A stretch of DNA of 21,611 nt from Flammeovirgaceae bacterium UBA2786 (GCA_002352225.1 DEIA01000019.1:6451-28061), one strand, 5' to 3'. Shown: positions 1 through 8,839, counted from the stretch's first letter. Notes: generated from the letters alone by a model not told the origin. Program-made: numbers and translations.

Positions 1-647
1 TCCACTTTTTTACCCAGCACCTTCGAGCCAACAGGCATAAGCGATACGTTGGCATCGCACCGAAGCGAGCCTTCTTCCATATTGCCGTCACAAATCTCGA
101 GGTATCGAACTAACTTCCGGATTTCCGTCATTAGCGCATAGGCTTCTTCTGAGCTGTGCAGTGTTGGCTCGGTAACAATCTCGATCAAGGGCACTCCTGC
201 CCGGTTAAAATCAACCAAAGTATCCGTTTCATTTTCGAGGTGAGTAGATTTACCTGCATCCTCCTCAATATGAATTCGGTTAAGGGGTATATTCTGTTCG
301 CCACCTTTTGTGGTTATGGTAACAAAACCGCCTTTGCAGATTGGCGTACGATCTTGCGTTAACTGATACCCTTTTGGCAGATCGGGATAGAAATAATTTT
401 TACGATCGAAAATCTGATAACGCGAAATTTCGCAATGGCAGGCCAGGCCCATCTTTATGGCAAACTCAACTACTTTACGATTAAGTTTCGGCAACGTACC
501 GGGGTGCGCCAAAGTAATTACACTTACATGTGTATTCGGAGCACCGCCATACACAGCCGAATCTGAATTATAAATTTTGCTTTGCGTAAGTAACTGGGCA
601 TGTACTTCAAGTCCAATAACCACGGTGTATTTATCAAGAGCGTTCAT
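1..647 (-). CDS. gatB: Asp/Glu-tRNA(Asn/Gln) amidotransferase subunit B, N-terminal part (cut by window edge)
   Basis: Subunit of GatCAB, which converts Glu-tRNA(Gln) and Asp-tRNA(Asn) to the amidated forms; subunit B carries the tRNA-binding and phosphorylation/transamidation site. Reading the minus strand from the ATG at 647 gives about 215 residues before the window ends. They include VIGLEVHAQL near the start, FDRKNYFYPDLPKGYQ, IHIEEDAGK, DFNRAGVPLIEI and EGSLRCDANVS, all hallmark GatB blocks in the expected order. The C-terminal half of the catalytic region and the YqeY-like tail lie outside the window. Its start is 11 bases after the stop of the small secreted protein upstream, so it probably belongs to the alaS transcript. 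Identification is very secure; only the C-terminal end is unknown. Confidence 0.97.
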   Translation of the reverse strand, partial: MNALDKYTVVIGLEVHAQLLTQSKIYNSDSAVYGGAPNTHVSVITLAHPGTLPKLNRKVVEFAIKMGLACHCEISRYQIFDRKNYFYPDLPKGYQLTQDRTPICKGGFVTITTKGGEQNIPLNRIHIEEDAGKSTHLENETDTLVDFNRAGVPLIEIVTEPTLHSSEEAYALMTEIRKLVRYLEICDGNMEEGSLRCDANVSLMPVGSKVLGKKV

Positions 648-658
648 CCCGATTACTC

Positions 659-1240
659 TTAATCAACCTTTAGATCAATTACTGCCTTGGGTAAAAATTT
701 TTCGAGCATGGGAATTAGTTGGTCATTGTCGATGGTAACAAACTTCCAGTTTTTCTTATCGGTTGATGCAGCAATTACAGGTTTTACGGTAGTAACATTA
801 AAGAATCGGGTTGCTTCTTCGTAAACCACGTTCGCCTCACCAAACTGGGCTATCAACCCTTGCTTTACTTTATTAATCGCTGTTTCGCCCTCACCAATAG
901 CCTCGGGGCTGAAACGCATTTTAACTACATTTTTGCTATTAAATTTTAGATAGTGTTTATTTTCAATTTCCGTAAATGAACTAATGCCCTTTACTTCAGG
1001 CATTGTCATTTCTACTTCCAACATAGGGTTATTAAAGGTTTGAACCAGAATAGATTTCATCTGTTCTCTGGGAGCAATTTCAAAAATTCCATCATGAACA
1101 AAGTCGAGGGCTTTATCAAACTCTTTGTTAAGTATCAATTGCGAGTACTCGTTGAACTTGCCAATTACTTCTTTCTGATTCTGTGCATGGGTGGTGATAA
1201 AAAGCAAACACGCAACCAGCGTTATTACAACTCTTTTCAT
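659..1240 (-). CDS. Small secreted protein of unknown function
   Basis: A 193-residue protein that I do not recognise. The first 19 residues (a KR pair, a hydrophobic stretch, then THAQ) form a clear Sec signal peptide with cleavage expected after the AQ, so the product is periplasmic or secreted; there is no lipobox Cys. The remainder is mixed alpha/beta in character, with an amphipathic helical first third and a stretch that could be beta strands (residues about 75-160), and has no cysteines or obvious catalytic motif. Size and composition would fit a DUF3887- or NTF2-like fold, but I cannot show that. It lies between alaS and gatB on the same strand with gaps of 8 and 11 bases, so it is probably co-transcribed with two tRNA-charging genes. 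Nothing in its sequence links it to translation. Confidence 0.85.
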   Translation of the reverse strand: MKRVVITLVACLLFITTHAQNQKEVIGKFNEYSQLILNKEFDKALDFVHDGIFEIAPREQMKSILVQTFNNPMLEVEMTMPEVKGISSFTEIENKHYLKFNSKNVVKMRFSPEAIGEGETAINKVKQGLIAQFGEANVVYEEATRFFNVTTVKPVIAASTDKKNWKFVTIDNDQLIPMLEKFLPKAVIDLKVD

Positions 1241-1248
1241 ATTTTGAA

Positions 1249-3846
1249 TTAAATTAATTGTTTTGCTTTTACCAGAACCTGATCCAGTCCTTCCAGATTT
1301 TTTCCTCCGGCAGTAGCGAAGAAAGGCTGACCACCACCCCCACCGTCAATTTCTTTAGCCAACTCCTTAACCATATTGCCGGCATGAAATTTTTTGGTAG
1401 CCTCAAGCTTTTCGCCAAGCATTACGGCTACTTGCGGTTTACCGTCTACATTAGCGGCCAGCACAAGCAATAAATCGTCAACCTGGCTGCGCAACGCGTA
1501 TGCAATATTTTTCAATGCATCGGCATTGGCCACACTAACCTTTTCAAGAATCAATGTGTATCCGTTTACTTTATTAGCCTTGGTAAGTAATTCGTCCTTC
1601 AGCAGATTGGCCCTTTCCTGATTAACCAACTCTAATTTTTTTTCAAGCACATGCCTTTCGTCAACCAGGTTCTGCAACGAAGCAACAATATCTTTAGGGT
1701 TCTTCAACATGCTTTTCAATTCCGAAAGCATAGCCAGCGACTGATTCAGATAATCAAAAGCACCTTGTGCAGTAACCGCTTCAATCCTGCGCACACCGGC
1801 AGCAACAGAGCTTTCAGAAATTATCTTAATCAACCCAATGGAACCAGTAGCTTTTACGTGTGTGCCACCGCATAGTTCAACCGAAAATTTAGAATCGAAG
1901 GTTATCACCCGAACATAGTCGCCATACTTTTCGCCAAACAAGGCCATGGCTCCAAGAGCCTTTGCTTTTTCGATGGGCACATTGCGCTGCTCGTCCAGCA
2001 AAATGTTTTCGCGGATTTTCTCATTCACAATGGCCTCCACTTTTACAAGCTCTTCACTCGTCATAGCTGTAAAATGAGAGAAGTCGAAGCGCAGCAATTT
2101 TTCATTCACTAACGACCCTTTTTGTTCCACGTGTTTACCCAGCACCTGGCGCAAAGCTGCATGCAACAAATGCGTGGCCGAGTGGTTGTTCATCGTTTGC
2201 CTGCGCTTGCTCTCATTTACAGAAACATAAACCGTTCCCGACAGCGTGGAGGGAATTGATTCGGTATAGTGAACAATCAGTTCATTCTCTTTTTTGGTAT
2301 CAATTACAGCAATCTTCTCATTTGCTGTTTCAATGGTTCCTATATCGCCAACCTGGCCTCCGCTTTCGGCATAAAAGGGTGTTTTATCCAATACCAACTG
2401 ATAGAAATTCTTATTCTTCTGTTTTACCTTACGATACTTAACAATAGTAGCCTCGCCACTTAACTGTTCGTAGCCGGTAAATTCTGTTTTTACATCGTTG
2501 CCTACCAATACCCAATCTCCGGTTTCTTTGGCGGCATCAATTTTAGAGCGGGACTTTTGTTTTTCCATCTCAGCCTGAAACCCCTTCTCATCAACTGTAA
2601 ACCCACGTTCGCGGGCAATTAAAGAAGTTAAGTCGAACGGAAATCCATAAGTATCGTACAATTCAAACGCCTGTTCTCCGGTAATGGATTGGTTAAGGCT
2701 ATCAATTCGTTTCAATCCCTTATCAAGTGTTCTTAAGAATGAAATTTCTTCTTCGTGCACTACACGGCTTACATAATCCTGTTGCCGATTCAATTCAGGA
2801 AACACCTCGCTTAGCTGGTTTGCTAATAAAAATACAAGCCGGTGAATGAACGGTTCTTTAAAGTTCAGGTAAGAAAACCCATACCGCACGGCTCTTCGTA
2901 AAATTCTTCTTATTACATACCCCGCACCGGTATTACTGGGCAACTGACCATCGGCAATAGCAAAGGCAACCGCGCGAATATGATCGGCCATAACCCGAAT
3001 AGCCACATCTGTCTTTGTATTATTGCCATACTTAACGTTGGCATGGATAGCAATAAACTCCATTAACGGACGAAACACATCGGTATCGTAATTAGATGTT
3101 TTACCCTGTATAGCCATGCACAACCGTTCAAAACCCATACCCGTATCCACATGTTTTTCGGGTAGTGGTTCCAGTGCACCAGAAGCCAACCGGTTAAACT
3201 GAATGAATACGAGATTCCAGATTTCAACTACCTGCGGATGATCGCTGTTCACTAATTCTTTACCCGGTTTTTTCTTTACTTCAGCTTCGGGCCGTATGTC
3301 GATATGAATTTCGGAACAAGGACCGCACGGACCTTGTTCTCCCATTTCCCAGAAGTTGTCTTTCTTTACTCCATGAAGTATCCTCTCTTCCGGAACAAAT
3401 TGTTTCCATAACTCTTTTGCTTCCTCATCTACCGGAAGGTTATCATGCTTATCGCCACCAAAAACAGTTACATACAATCTGTCTTTTGGAAGTTTATACT
3501 CTTCCGTTAATAACTCCCATGCCCAGGCAATGGCTTCTTTCTTAAAGTAATCGCCAAAGCTCCAGTTGCCCAACATTTCAAACATGGTGTGGTGATAAGT
3601 GTCATGCCCTACATCTTCCAGGTCGTTATGCTTTCCACTTACACGTAAACATTTTTGGGTATCGGCTATGCGTTTGCTTTTGGGTGTTGAGTTCCCCAGA
3701 AAGTAGTCTTTAAACTGCACCATGCCCGAGTTGGTAAAGAGTAAGGTGGGATCGTTTTTAAGGACAAGTGGAGCCGAAGGAACTATCTTATGACCCTTAT
3801 TTTCAAAAAAAACGAGGAATTTACGTCTAATCGAAGCTGAATCCAT
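1249..3846 (-). CDS. alaS: Alanyl-tRNA synthetase
   Basis: Charges tRNA(Ala) with alanine in the cytoplasm and hydrolyses mischarged Ser/Gly-tRNA(Ala). The 865 residues match the usual full length. Domains in order: class II catalytic core (residues 1-240, with RIADTQKCLRVSGKHNDLED at 59-78 and HHTMFEMLGNWSFGDYF at 85-101), tRNA-recognition helices (about 250-460), the editing domain with both zinc-binding pairs intact (H555/H559 in NNHSATH and C659/H663 in CGGTH), and a C-Ala domain ending in a glycine-rich block near residues 835-855. The start MDSASIRRKFLVFFENKGH is the typical N-terminus. It is the first gene of a probable alaS / secreted protein / gatB run and is divergent from the M23 gene at 4028. 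Confidence 0.99.
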   Translation of the reverse strand: MDSASIRRKFLVFFENKGHKIVPSAPLVLKNDPTLLFTNSGMVQFKDYFLGNSTPKSKRIADTQKCLRVSGKHNDLEDVGHDTYHHTMFEMLGNWSFGDYFKKEAIAWAWELLTEEYKLPKDRLYVTVFGGDKHDNLPVDEEAKELWKQFVPEERILHGVKKDNFWEMGEQGPCGPCSEIHIDIRPEAEVKKKPGKELVNSDHPQVVEIWNLVFIQFNRLASGALEPLPEKHVDTGMGFERLCMAIQGKTSNYDTDVFRPLMEFIAIHANVKYGNNTKTDVAIRVMADHIRAVAFAIADGQLPSNTGAGYVIRRILRRAVRYGFSYLNFKEPFIHRLVFLLANQLSEVFPELNRQQDYVSRVVHEEEISFLRTLDKGLKRIDSLNQSITGEQAFELYDTYGFPFDLTSLIARERGFTVDEKGFQAEMEKQKSRSKIDAAKETGDWVLVGNDVKTEFTGYEQLSGEATIVKYRKVKQKNKNFYQLVLDKTPFYAESGGQVGDIGTIETANEKIAVIDTKKENELIVHYTESIPSTLSGTVYVSVNESKRRQTMNNHSATHLLHAALRQVLGKHVEQKGSLVNEKLLRFDFSHFTAMTSEELVKVEAIVNEKIRENILLDEQRNVPIEKAKALGAMALFGEKYGDYVRVITFDSKFSVELCGGTHVKATGSIGLIKIISESSVAAGVRRIEAVTAQGAFDYLNQSLAMLSELKSMLKNPKDIVASLQNLVDERHVLEKKLELVNQERANLLKDELLTKANKVNGYTLILEKVSVANADALKNIAYALRSQVDDLLLVLAANVDGKPQVAVMLGEKLEATKKFHAGNMVKELAKEIDGGGGGQPFFATAGGKNLEGLDQVLVKAKQLI

Positions 3847-4027
3847 TAATTCTAAGTCCGTTTTAACTTTTGCAAGTGGTGTTTTTCTCTATATTTATGG
3901 GTTTTTAACCCAGATAAGCCACAAAATTAACCCGCTTAGGTTCATTTTGAAATGAAAGGTTTGATTTTCGCGAGTTTTGGATGAAGGTAAATCCGGGTTG
4001 TGAATTAGTTTGTTGTGTTAACCCCAC

Positions 4028-4999
4028 ATGGCTCTGACAAAATTCTATTATAACCCCAAGTCGTTACGTTACGAACGCACCCGGTTTTCGGTTGTGCGTC
4101 TTACTATGGCTATTGTGGGCTTTCTTGTTTTTGGTTTTGTGTTTTTCGTAGCCTTACTCCTCCTTCAAAATTTGCTTATTGAAACTCCACATGAAAAACA
4201 ATTGCGAGCTGAAAACCGGGTATTAGACGAACACAAGGTTATCCTTTCTGCATTACTAACAGAATCTAATAATCAACTCGCTCAGCTAAAGCAAGAAGAC
4301 CTTTCGCTCTACCAGAAATTATTTGAAACTCAAAACCCACTTACATCAGGCCAGGTACATCCCGAGCGGGAAGAAATTCTGATTTCGGATGCCAGTGAAT
4401 TTGATGAGTCTGTTACTCAATTGGGCAACCGGTTTACAGAATTAATTCAATCCGCACAAAACGGAAATCGTTTTTTTAGTTTAAAAGCCCGGGTAGCCCG
4501 TACCGATATACCCGAGTTAATTGCAACACCCTCCATTGCACCAATCGAGAATTTTGAATTAGAGAAACTAGTATCGGGTTATGGTGTGCGCATTAATCCA
4601 TTCCATAAAGGAAAATATCACCACGATGGTGTAGATATAGCGGCCCCACGCGGTACAAACGTGTTGGCAACAGCACCAGGCCGTGTACTGCTAACTAAGA
4701 AAAGTGAATTGGTTGCAGGCTATGGGCACTATGTAGAAATAGACCATGGTAACGGATACATTACCCGCTATTCGCATCTGGAAGAATTTGAAGTGCGCAC
4801 CGGTCAGAAAATCGAAAAAGGTCAGCGTTTGGGAATAGTGGGTAGTACAGGAGGTTCTATTGCACCTCACCTGCACTACGAGGTAATTAAGAATGGTGTT
4901 AATCTTGACCCCATTAAGTTTTTTATGGAAGGCATCTCTTCCACACAGTACGAAACATTGGTAACCCTATCGAAAAAACAAAACCAATCGCTTGACTGA
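4028..4999 (+). CDS. Membrane-anchored M23 (LytM-type) peptidase, first of a tandem pair
   Basis: Zinc endopeptidase expected to cut peptidoglycan cross-links or to act as a cell-wall regulator in the periplasm. The 323-residue protein has a short cytoplasmic N-terminus, one transmembrane helix (about residues 25-50), a helical/coiled-coil stalk (55-150) and a C-terminal M23 domain (180-300). All metal ligands are present: H199 and D203 in HDGVD, H250 in RYSH, and H281/H283 in HLHYEV, so it should be catalytically active unlike EnvC/NlpD types. Its N-terminal KFYYNPKSLRYE resembles the same stretch of the next gene. Its stop overlaps the next start by one base (TGATG), which implies translational coupling. 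Exact substrate unknown. Confidence 0.93.
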   Translation: MALTKFYYNPKSLRYERTRFSVVRLTMAIVGFLVFGFVFFVALLLLQNLLIETPHEKQLRAENRVLDEHKVILSALLTESNNQLAQLKQEDLSLYQKLFETQNPLTSGQVHPEREEILISDASEFDESVTQLGNRFTELIQSAQNGNRFFSLKARVARTDIPELIATPSIAPIENFELEKLVSGYGVRINPFHKGKYHHDGVDIAAPRGTNVLATAPGRVLLTKKSELVAGYGHYVEIDHGNGYITRYSHLEEFEVRTGQKIEKGQRLGIVGSTGGSIAPHLHYEVIKNGVNLDPIKFFMEGISSTQYETLVTLSKKQNQSLD

Positions 5000-5958
5000 T
5001 GAACCGGATGCGATACATATACAACGCAGAAACCTGCAAATATGAACCGGTAATTGTATCGCCAAAAGATGCGGCCAAAAGGTTACTTCGTTTTTTAGGA
5101 ATCACATTTGTATTGGGAGTAGCAGGATTGCTTTACTTCAATTCAAAATACGAGCATCTGGATGAAACTTTTCAAACACAAATCAATCAGGGTTTAAAAG
5201 CTGAATGGCACGTATTGTACAAACAATTAGATCGTACATCAACTCAACTTAGTGCGCTGGAGCATAATGATGATCATAACTACCGGGTAATACTGGATAT
5301 GGAACCTCTTGATCAATCGCAGCGGGAAGCCGGTGTGGGTGGTAGAGAAAAAACAAGCGAAGCTATTATGTATCCACTGGTACGAAATGCTTATTTGCAG
5401 GTTGAAAAACTCAAGAATAGATTAGACATTGAAGCTCAATCTTTCCAACAATTGCAGGATGAACTGGCCCGCAAAGAAAAAATGTGGGCCTCACGCCCCG
5501 CTATTCAGCCGGTAAGCAATAAAGATTTAAAACACCTGCACACATTATTCGGATTACGCATGCATCCATTGTTGGGTTATGTAAGGCCACACAATGGTCT
5601 GGACTTTACTGCCCCGGAGGGTGCACCCATTTACTCTACCGGAGATGGTACCATTAGCATTGCACAATATTCGGAATCACTGGGCAACATGGTATTTGTT
5701 GATCATGGTTTTGGATTTCAGACACGGTATGGACACATGACAAAGTTTATTGTGCACGCAGGTGAAAAAGTAAAACGCGGCCAGGTAATTGGTTACGTGG
5801 GAGATACCGGCCTGTCTGTGGCGGCCCATTTACATTATGAAGTGTTATACAACGGTACCTATATAAATCCAATCAACTTCTTTCAGCGCGACCTTAACAA
5901 TAAAGAATACGAAAAACTGATTGAGATTGGCAGCCAGTCGGTTACATCGCTCGATTGA
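4999..5958 (+). CDS. Membrane-anchored M23 (LytM-type) peptidase, second of a tandem pair
   Basis: A 319-residue paralogue of the preceding protein with the same plan: cytoplasmic N-terminus (MNRMRYIYNAETCKYEP), a single transmembrane helix (about 29-47), a helical stalk (55-165) and a C-terminal M23 peptidase domain (175-297). Zinc ligands are intact: H198 and D202 in HNGLD, H246 in RYGH, and H277/H279 in HLHYEV. Apart from the catalytic domain and the N-terminal motif the two proteins are quite diverged, so the duplication is old and the two probably do different jobs or form a heteromeric pair. The ATG is fixed by its overlap with the upstream stop. The stop codon lies inside a perfect 8-bp inverted repeat. 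Confidence 0.93.
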   Translation: MNRMRYIYNAETCKYEPVIVSPKDAAKRLLRFLGITFVLGVAGLLYFNSKYEHLDETFQTQINQGLKAEWHVLYKQLDRTSTQLSALEHNDDHNYRVILDMEPLDQSQREAGVGGREKTSEAIMYPLVRNAYLQVEKLKNRLDIEAQSFQQLQDELARKEKMWASRPAIQPVSNKDLKHLHTLFGLRMHPLLGYVRPHNGLDFTAPEGAPIYSTGDGTISIAQYSESLGNMVFVDHGFGFQTRYGHMTKFIVHAGEKVKRGQVIGYVGDTGLSVAAHLHYEVLYNGTYINPINFFQRDLNNKEYEKLIEIGSQSVTSLD

Positions 5959-5974
5959 TTTTGAAGATCAATCG
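5952..5974 (+). terminator. Possible terminator hairpin after the M23 pair
   Basis: A perfect 8-bp inverted repeat (CGATTGAT / ATCAATCG, 7-base loop) contains the stop codon of the second M23 gene. The T-rich stretch that follows (CCTTTTCT, about 5980-5987) is short and offset, so termination is only a possibility. Confidence 0.4.
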
Positions 5975-6003
5975 GTAGTCCTTTTCTAAAGCACAGAACT
6001 CCT

Positions 6004-6012
6004 TATCTTTGC
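6004..6012 (+). promoter_or_regulatory. Bacteroidota-type -7 box for the CapA-like gene
   Basis: TATCTTTGC matches the Bacteroidota sigma-A -7 consensus TAnnTTTGc exactly and sits 21 bases before the ATG at 6033. I see no good TTTG at the expected -33 distance, so the strength of this promoter is uncertain. Confidence 0.6.
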
Positions 6013-6032
6013 GGCCTTCATACAATTAACCT

Positions 6033-7070
6033 ATGCGCTGCATTTTTATTCTGCTTCTTTTTGGTTCACTTTCCCTGTTTGCACAAAAAAAGGACACTAT
6101 AACGGTAGTTGGTGTTGGTGATATTATGATGGGTACCAATTACCCTGACAAAGGAGGATTACCACCCAACGATGGCGTTAACCTGTTTAAAGAGGTTGAA
6201 TCCGTTCTGCAAAATGCAGATGTAACCATGGGAAATCTTGAAGGCGTATTGTTAGACGAAGGCGGCACCGCCAAAACCTGCCGCGACCCCAAAGTATGTT
6301 ACGTATTTCGCAGCCCGGTTAAGTATGCCCAGAATCTTTCTGCTGCTGGTTTTGATATTATGAGCCTGGCCAACAACCATGCTGGCGATTTTGGCGATGT
6401 TGGAAGGAAAAGTAGTATGAAGGCCCTTGATGAAGTGGGGATTTATCATGCCGGGCTTACCACCACCCCCTATGTTATATTCGAAAAAAATGGTGTGCGC
6501 TATGGCTTCACAGCCTTTGCCCCTAATAGCGGATGCCTGAGCCTTAATGATATACCAGCAGCAAAAGCCATTGTTCAAAAATTAGATTCGCTAAGCGATG
6601 TAGTGATCGTTTCTTTCCATGGCGGAGCCGAAGGACCGCAACACCAACACGTACCCCGTAAAAATGAAATCTTCTATGGTGAAAACCGGGGCGATGTATA
6701 TGCCTTTGCCCATAGCCTGATCGATTCCGGGGCCGATATTATTTTTGGGCATGGGCCGCATGTTACCCGTGCAATTGAAGTTTATAAAAATCGGTTTATT
6801 GCCTACAGCCTGGGAAACTTCTGTACCTATAGTGGTATTAATGTGAGCGGGGTAAACGGACTTGCCCCAATAATTAAAGTCTATGCCTCTCCAAAAGGCG
6901 AATTTATGAAAGCCCACATTACTTCTACTAACCAAACCTTTAGGGCAAATGTAAAAATAGATGCGCAATTGCAGGTATTAAAACGTATTCAGCAACTTAC
7001 ACGAGAAGATTTTCCTGAAAGTACACTGAAAATCAACGATGACGGGTGGGTTTTGACATCCACAAACTGA
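6033..7070 (+). CDS. Secreted CapA-like metallophosphatase family protein
   Basis: Belongs to the CapA/PGA_cap family, which has a calcineurin-like phosphoesterase fold and was named for poly-gamma-glutamate capsule proteins; in most bacteria its real substrate is unknown. The 345 residues begin with a Sec signal peptide (MRCIFILLLFGSLSLFAQ), and there is no lipobox or later transmembrane helix, so it is periplasmic or exported. Metal-site motifs occur in family order: VGDIMMG (D30), GNLEG (N68, E70), SLANNHAGDFG (N114/N115, H116), VSFHGG (H196), FGHGPH (H240, H243) and AYSLGNFC. No capB/capC or other capsule genes are nearby, so the neighbourhood gives no support for a poly-glutamate capsule. 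It follows the M23 pair, so an envelope role is plausible. Confidence 0.9.
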   Translation: MRCIFILLLFGSLSLFAQKKDTITVVGVGDIMMGTNYPDKGGLPPNDGVNLFKEVESVLQNADVTMGNLEGVLLDEGGTAKTCRDPKVCYVFRSPVKYAQNLSAAGFDIMSLANNHAGDFGDVGRKSSMKALDEVGIYHAGLTTTPYVIFEKNGVRYGFTAFAPNSGCLSLNDIPAAKAIVQKLDSLSDVVIVSFHGGAEGPQHQHVPRKNEIFYGENRGDVYAFAHSLIDSGADIIFGHGPHVTRAIEVYKNRFIAYSLGNFCTYSGINVSGVNGLAPIIKVYASPKGEFMKAHITSTNQTFRANVKIDAQLQVLKRIQQLTREDFPESTLKINDDGWVLTSTN

Positions 7071-7127
7071 TGTGTATAGGTTGTAGATAAAAAAAAATAA
7101 CAGCATTGCTTCAAGTTTAAAGAATTG

Positions 7128-7136
7128 TTACTTTGC
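7128..7136 (+). promoter_or_regulatory. Probable promoter for the merR-dprA pair
   Basis: TTACTTTGC resembles the Bacteroidota -7 element (one base shorter than TAnnTTTGc), and a TTG at 7106-7108 lies 20 bases upstream, matching the usual -33 spacing. It is 49 bases before the merR start. Confidence 0.55.
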
Positions 7137-7185
7137 AGAGAGTTGCAAACCAAACTGCAACTTTTTCAGGCCCCTTTAGTCCCTC

Positions 7186-7521
7186 ATGGCGTATAAAGAA
7201 AAAGAAATTGAGAAGATATATTACTCTATCGGTGAAGTAGCCGAGATGTTTAATGTAGCCCCCTCCCTTATCCGCTTTTGGGAATCCGAGTTCGACCTCA
7301 TTCAACCTAAGAAAAACCGAAAAGGCAATCGCCAGTTTACCAAAGAAGACATTGACCATGTGCGCACCATTTACCATTTGGTAAAAGAAAAGGGATTTAC
7401 CCTTCAGGGCGCAAAAGAGATGCTTAAAAACGATAGTCAATCCGTTCGCGATAAAATGGATTTGCTCGACTCACTTAAAAAAGTGCGTCAGTTTCTGGTA
7501 CAGGTTCGCGAAAAGCTTTAA
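7186..7521 (+). CDS. MerR-family transcriptional regulator
   Basis: A 111-residue DNA-binding protein. Residues 11-80 form a MerR winged helix: YYSIGEVAEMFNV is the recognition helix region, SLIRFWESEF replaces the usual RYYE turn, and GNRQFTKEDIDHVR is the wing and second helix. A short helical tail (82-111) probably makes the dimer. There is no C-terminal ligand-binding domain and no cysteine, so it is not a metal-sensing type; the short form is common in Bacteroidota and its inducer is unknown. It is 38 bases upstream of dprA on the same strand, so the two are probably co-transcribed. This does not by itself mean that it regulates dprA. Confidence 0.93.
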   Translation: MAYKEKEIEKIYYSIGEVAEMFNVAPSLIRFWESEFDLIQPKKNRKGNRQFTKEDIDHVRTIYHLVKEKGFTLQGAKEMLKNDSQSVRDKMDLLDSLKKVRQFLVQVREKL

Positions 7522-7559
7522 TCCTCAATTTTTAGTTTTATAACTTCCGGTTTCAACTC

Positions 7560-8660
7560 ATGGATCAGGAACGACTTTCATTTGTGGCTTTGCATTTTAT
7601 TCCAGGTATTGGCGATTACCTGGTTAAGCAATTAGTTAGTTATTGCGGATCGGCCGAACAGGTTTTTAAAACCCCAAAAGGGAAGCTGTTGAAAATTCCC
7701 GGTGTTGGCGCAATATCAGCTGAGGCTATTAAAAATGGCAACACGTTTCATGATGCAGAAAAAGAGTTGAAAAAAGCCGAGCGCGAGGATGTTGAGATAA
7801 TTTTATACATCGATAAAAAATATCCTCTGCGCCTTAAAACCATTGAAGATGCCCCGGCCCTACTCTATTATAAAGGCAATCAGAATCTGAACGTTCCTAA
7901 AACTGTTGGCATTGTAGGCACACGGCAGGCCACCGAATACGGCAAAGAAATGGTGGAGCGTATTTGCCAGGAACTGGCTCCACACAAAGCATTAATCATT
8001 AGCGGACTTGCTTACGGAATTGATATACATGCACACAAAGCCGCTCTAAAAAATAATCTTGCCACTATTGGTGTGATGGGAAGTGGCATTGATATTATCT
8101 ATCCTGCAGCACATAAAGAAACTGCAAAGAAGATGCTGACCAATGGTGCCTTGCTTACCGAAAATCGTTTCGGAACCAAACCCGATGCTCATAATTTTCC
8201 GGCAAGGAATAGAATTATAGCCGGCCTGTGCGATGCATTAATTGTTGTTGAAGCTGCTGAAAAAGGTGGAGCATTAATTACTGCTGATATTGCGAATAGC
8301 TACAATAAAGACGTATTCGCTTTGCCAGGCAACCTGGGCCAGAGTTTTTCAGAAGGATGCAACAAATTAATTAAAACCAATCGCGCCAATTTATTTACTT
8401 CTGTGAAAGACCTGGAGTACATTATGAATTGGTCGGCAAGCACAAATGCAGTAACTCAACCAACTTTTGATATGACCTTGTTTGATGCCGATGAACAAAC
8501 CGTGCTCCGGATTTTGAAAGAACGCAATGCACCAGTTATGATTGATGAGTTGAGTTTTAAATCCTCACTCGCGCCAAGTAAATTGGCTTCGTTGCTTCTT
8601 ACACTTGAGTTTAAGAATGCCGTAAAATCCTTGCCGGGAAAGATGTTTGCGCTGAGGTAG
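7560..8660 (+). CDS. dprA: DNA-processing protein A (ssDNA-binding RecA loader)
   Basis: Binds incoming single-stranded DNA during natural transformation and loads RecA. The 366 residues show the full plan: an N-terminal helix-hairpin-helix region (about 1-65, IPGIGDY and IPGVGAISAEAI), the Rossmann-like core (115-285, with VGIVGTRQATEYGKEM, ISGLAYGIDIHAH, GSGIDIIYP, FPARNRIIAGLCDALIVVEA, KGGALITA and ALPGN) and a C-terminal winged helix (about 305-366) ending PGKMFALR. The last 25 bases of the gene are echoed about 1 kb downstream (9622-9646), at the far side of an AT-rich insert. The C-terminal end of this gene may therefore have been exchanged when that segment arrived. The dCMP deaminase further along belongs to the ComEB family, but no other competence genes are visible. 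Confidence 0.97.
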   Translation: MDQERLSFVALHFIPGIGDYLVKQLVSYCGSAEQVFKTPKGKLLKIPGVGAISAEAIKNGNTFHDAEKELKKAEREDVEIILYIDKKYPLRLKTIEDAPALLYYKGNQNLNVPKTVGIVGTRQATEYGKEMVERICQELAPHKALIISGLAYGIDIHAHKAALKNNLATIGVMGSGIDIIYPAAHKETAKKMLTNGALLTENRFGTKPDAHNFPARNRIIAGLCDALIVVEAAEKGGALITADIANSYNKDVFALPGNLGQSFSEGCNKLIKTNRANLFTSVKDLEYIMNWSASTNAVTQPTFDMTLFDADEQTVLRILKERNAPVMIDELSFKSSLAPSKLASLLLTLEFKNAVKSLPGKMFALR

Positions 8661-8746
8661 TGGTTTGCTGGTGATAAAGAATAACATTTTTCCACCATCA
8701 TGGTGTGTGTTCGCACGGCCAGAGAATATTGAAGTAGTGTTGATTT

Positions 8747-8839
8747 ACTAACGTGCAAAATGAATGTTGATAAAAGATGCGTTACAAAATTGTTGTTCGT
8801 GAGTTTGTGCAAAAGCAACACGCAAATACCAACGGCAGG
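8747..8839. repeat. Direct repeat copy 1 (left side of the cassette-like segment)
   Basis: The first 70 bases (8747-8816) align without gaps to 9483-9552 with 59 identities by my count (84%); similarity continues with small gaps to about 8839. The repeat spacing is 736 bases. Shared words include ATGAATGTTGATAA, AAAATTGTTGTT and CAAAAGC. It lies in the non-coding gap between dprA and the orphan gene. Confidence 0.8.

Noticed and set aside
3899..3911. GGGTTTTTAACCC in the alaS/M23 intergenic region as an operator
   Set aside because: It is a short 5-bp inverted repeat in AT-rich DNA and expected by chance.
4005..4012. TTAGTTTG as the promoter of the M23 pair
   Set aside because: It is close to a -7 box, but the nearest TTTTG upstream is 25 bases away and the box is only 15 bases before the ATG; too weak to list.
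7104..7116. 13-base word CATTGCTTCAAGT shared with 17705-17717
   Set aside because: Several such matches are expected by chance in a window of this length.
8693..8705. Palindrome CACCATCATGGTG after dprA as a terminator
   Set aside because: There is no T-run on the 3' side on either strand and almost no loop; it may be chance.
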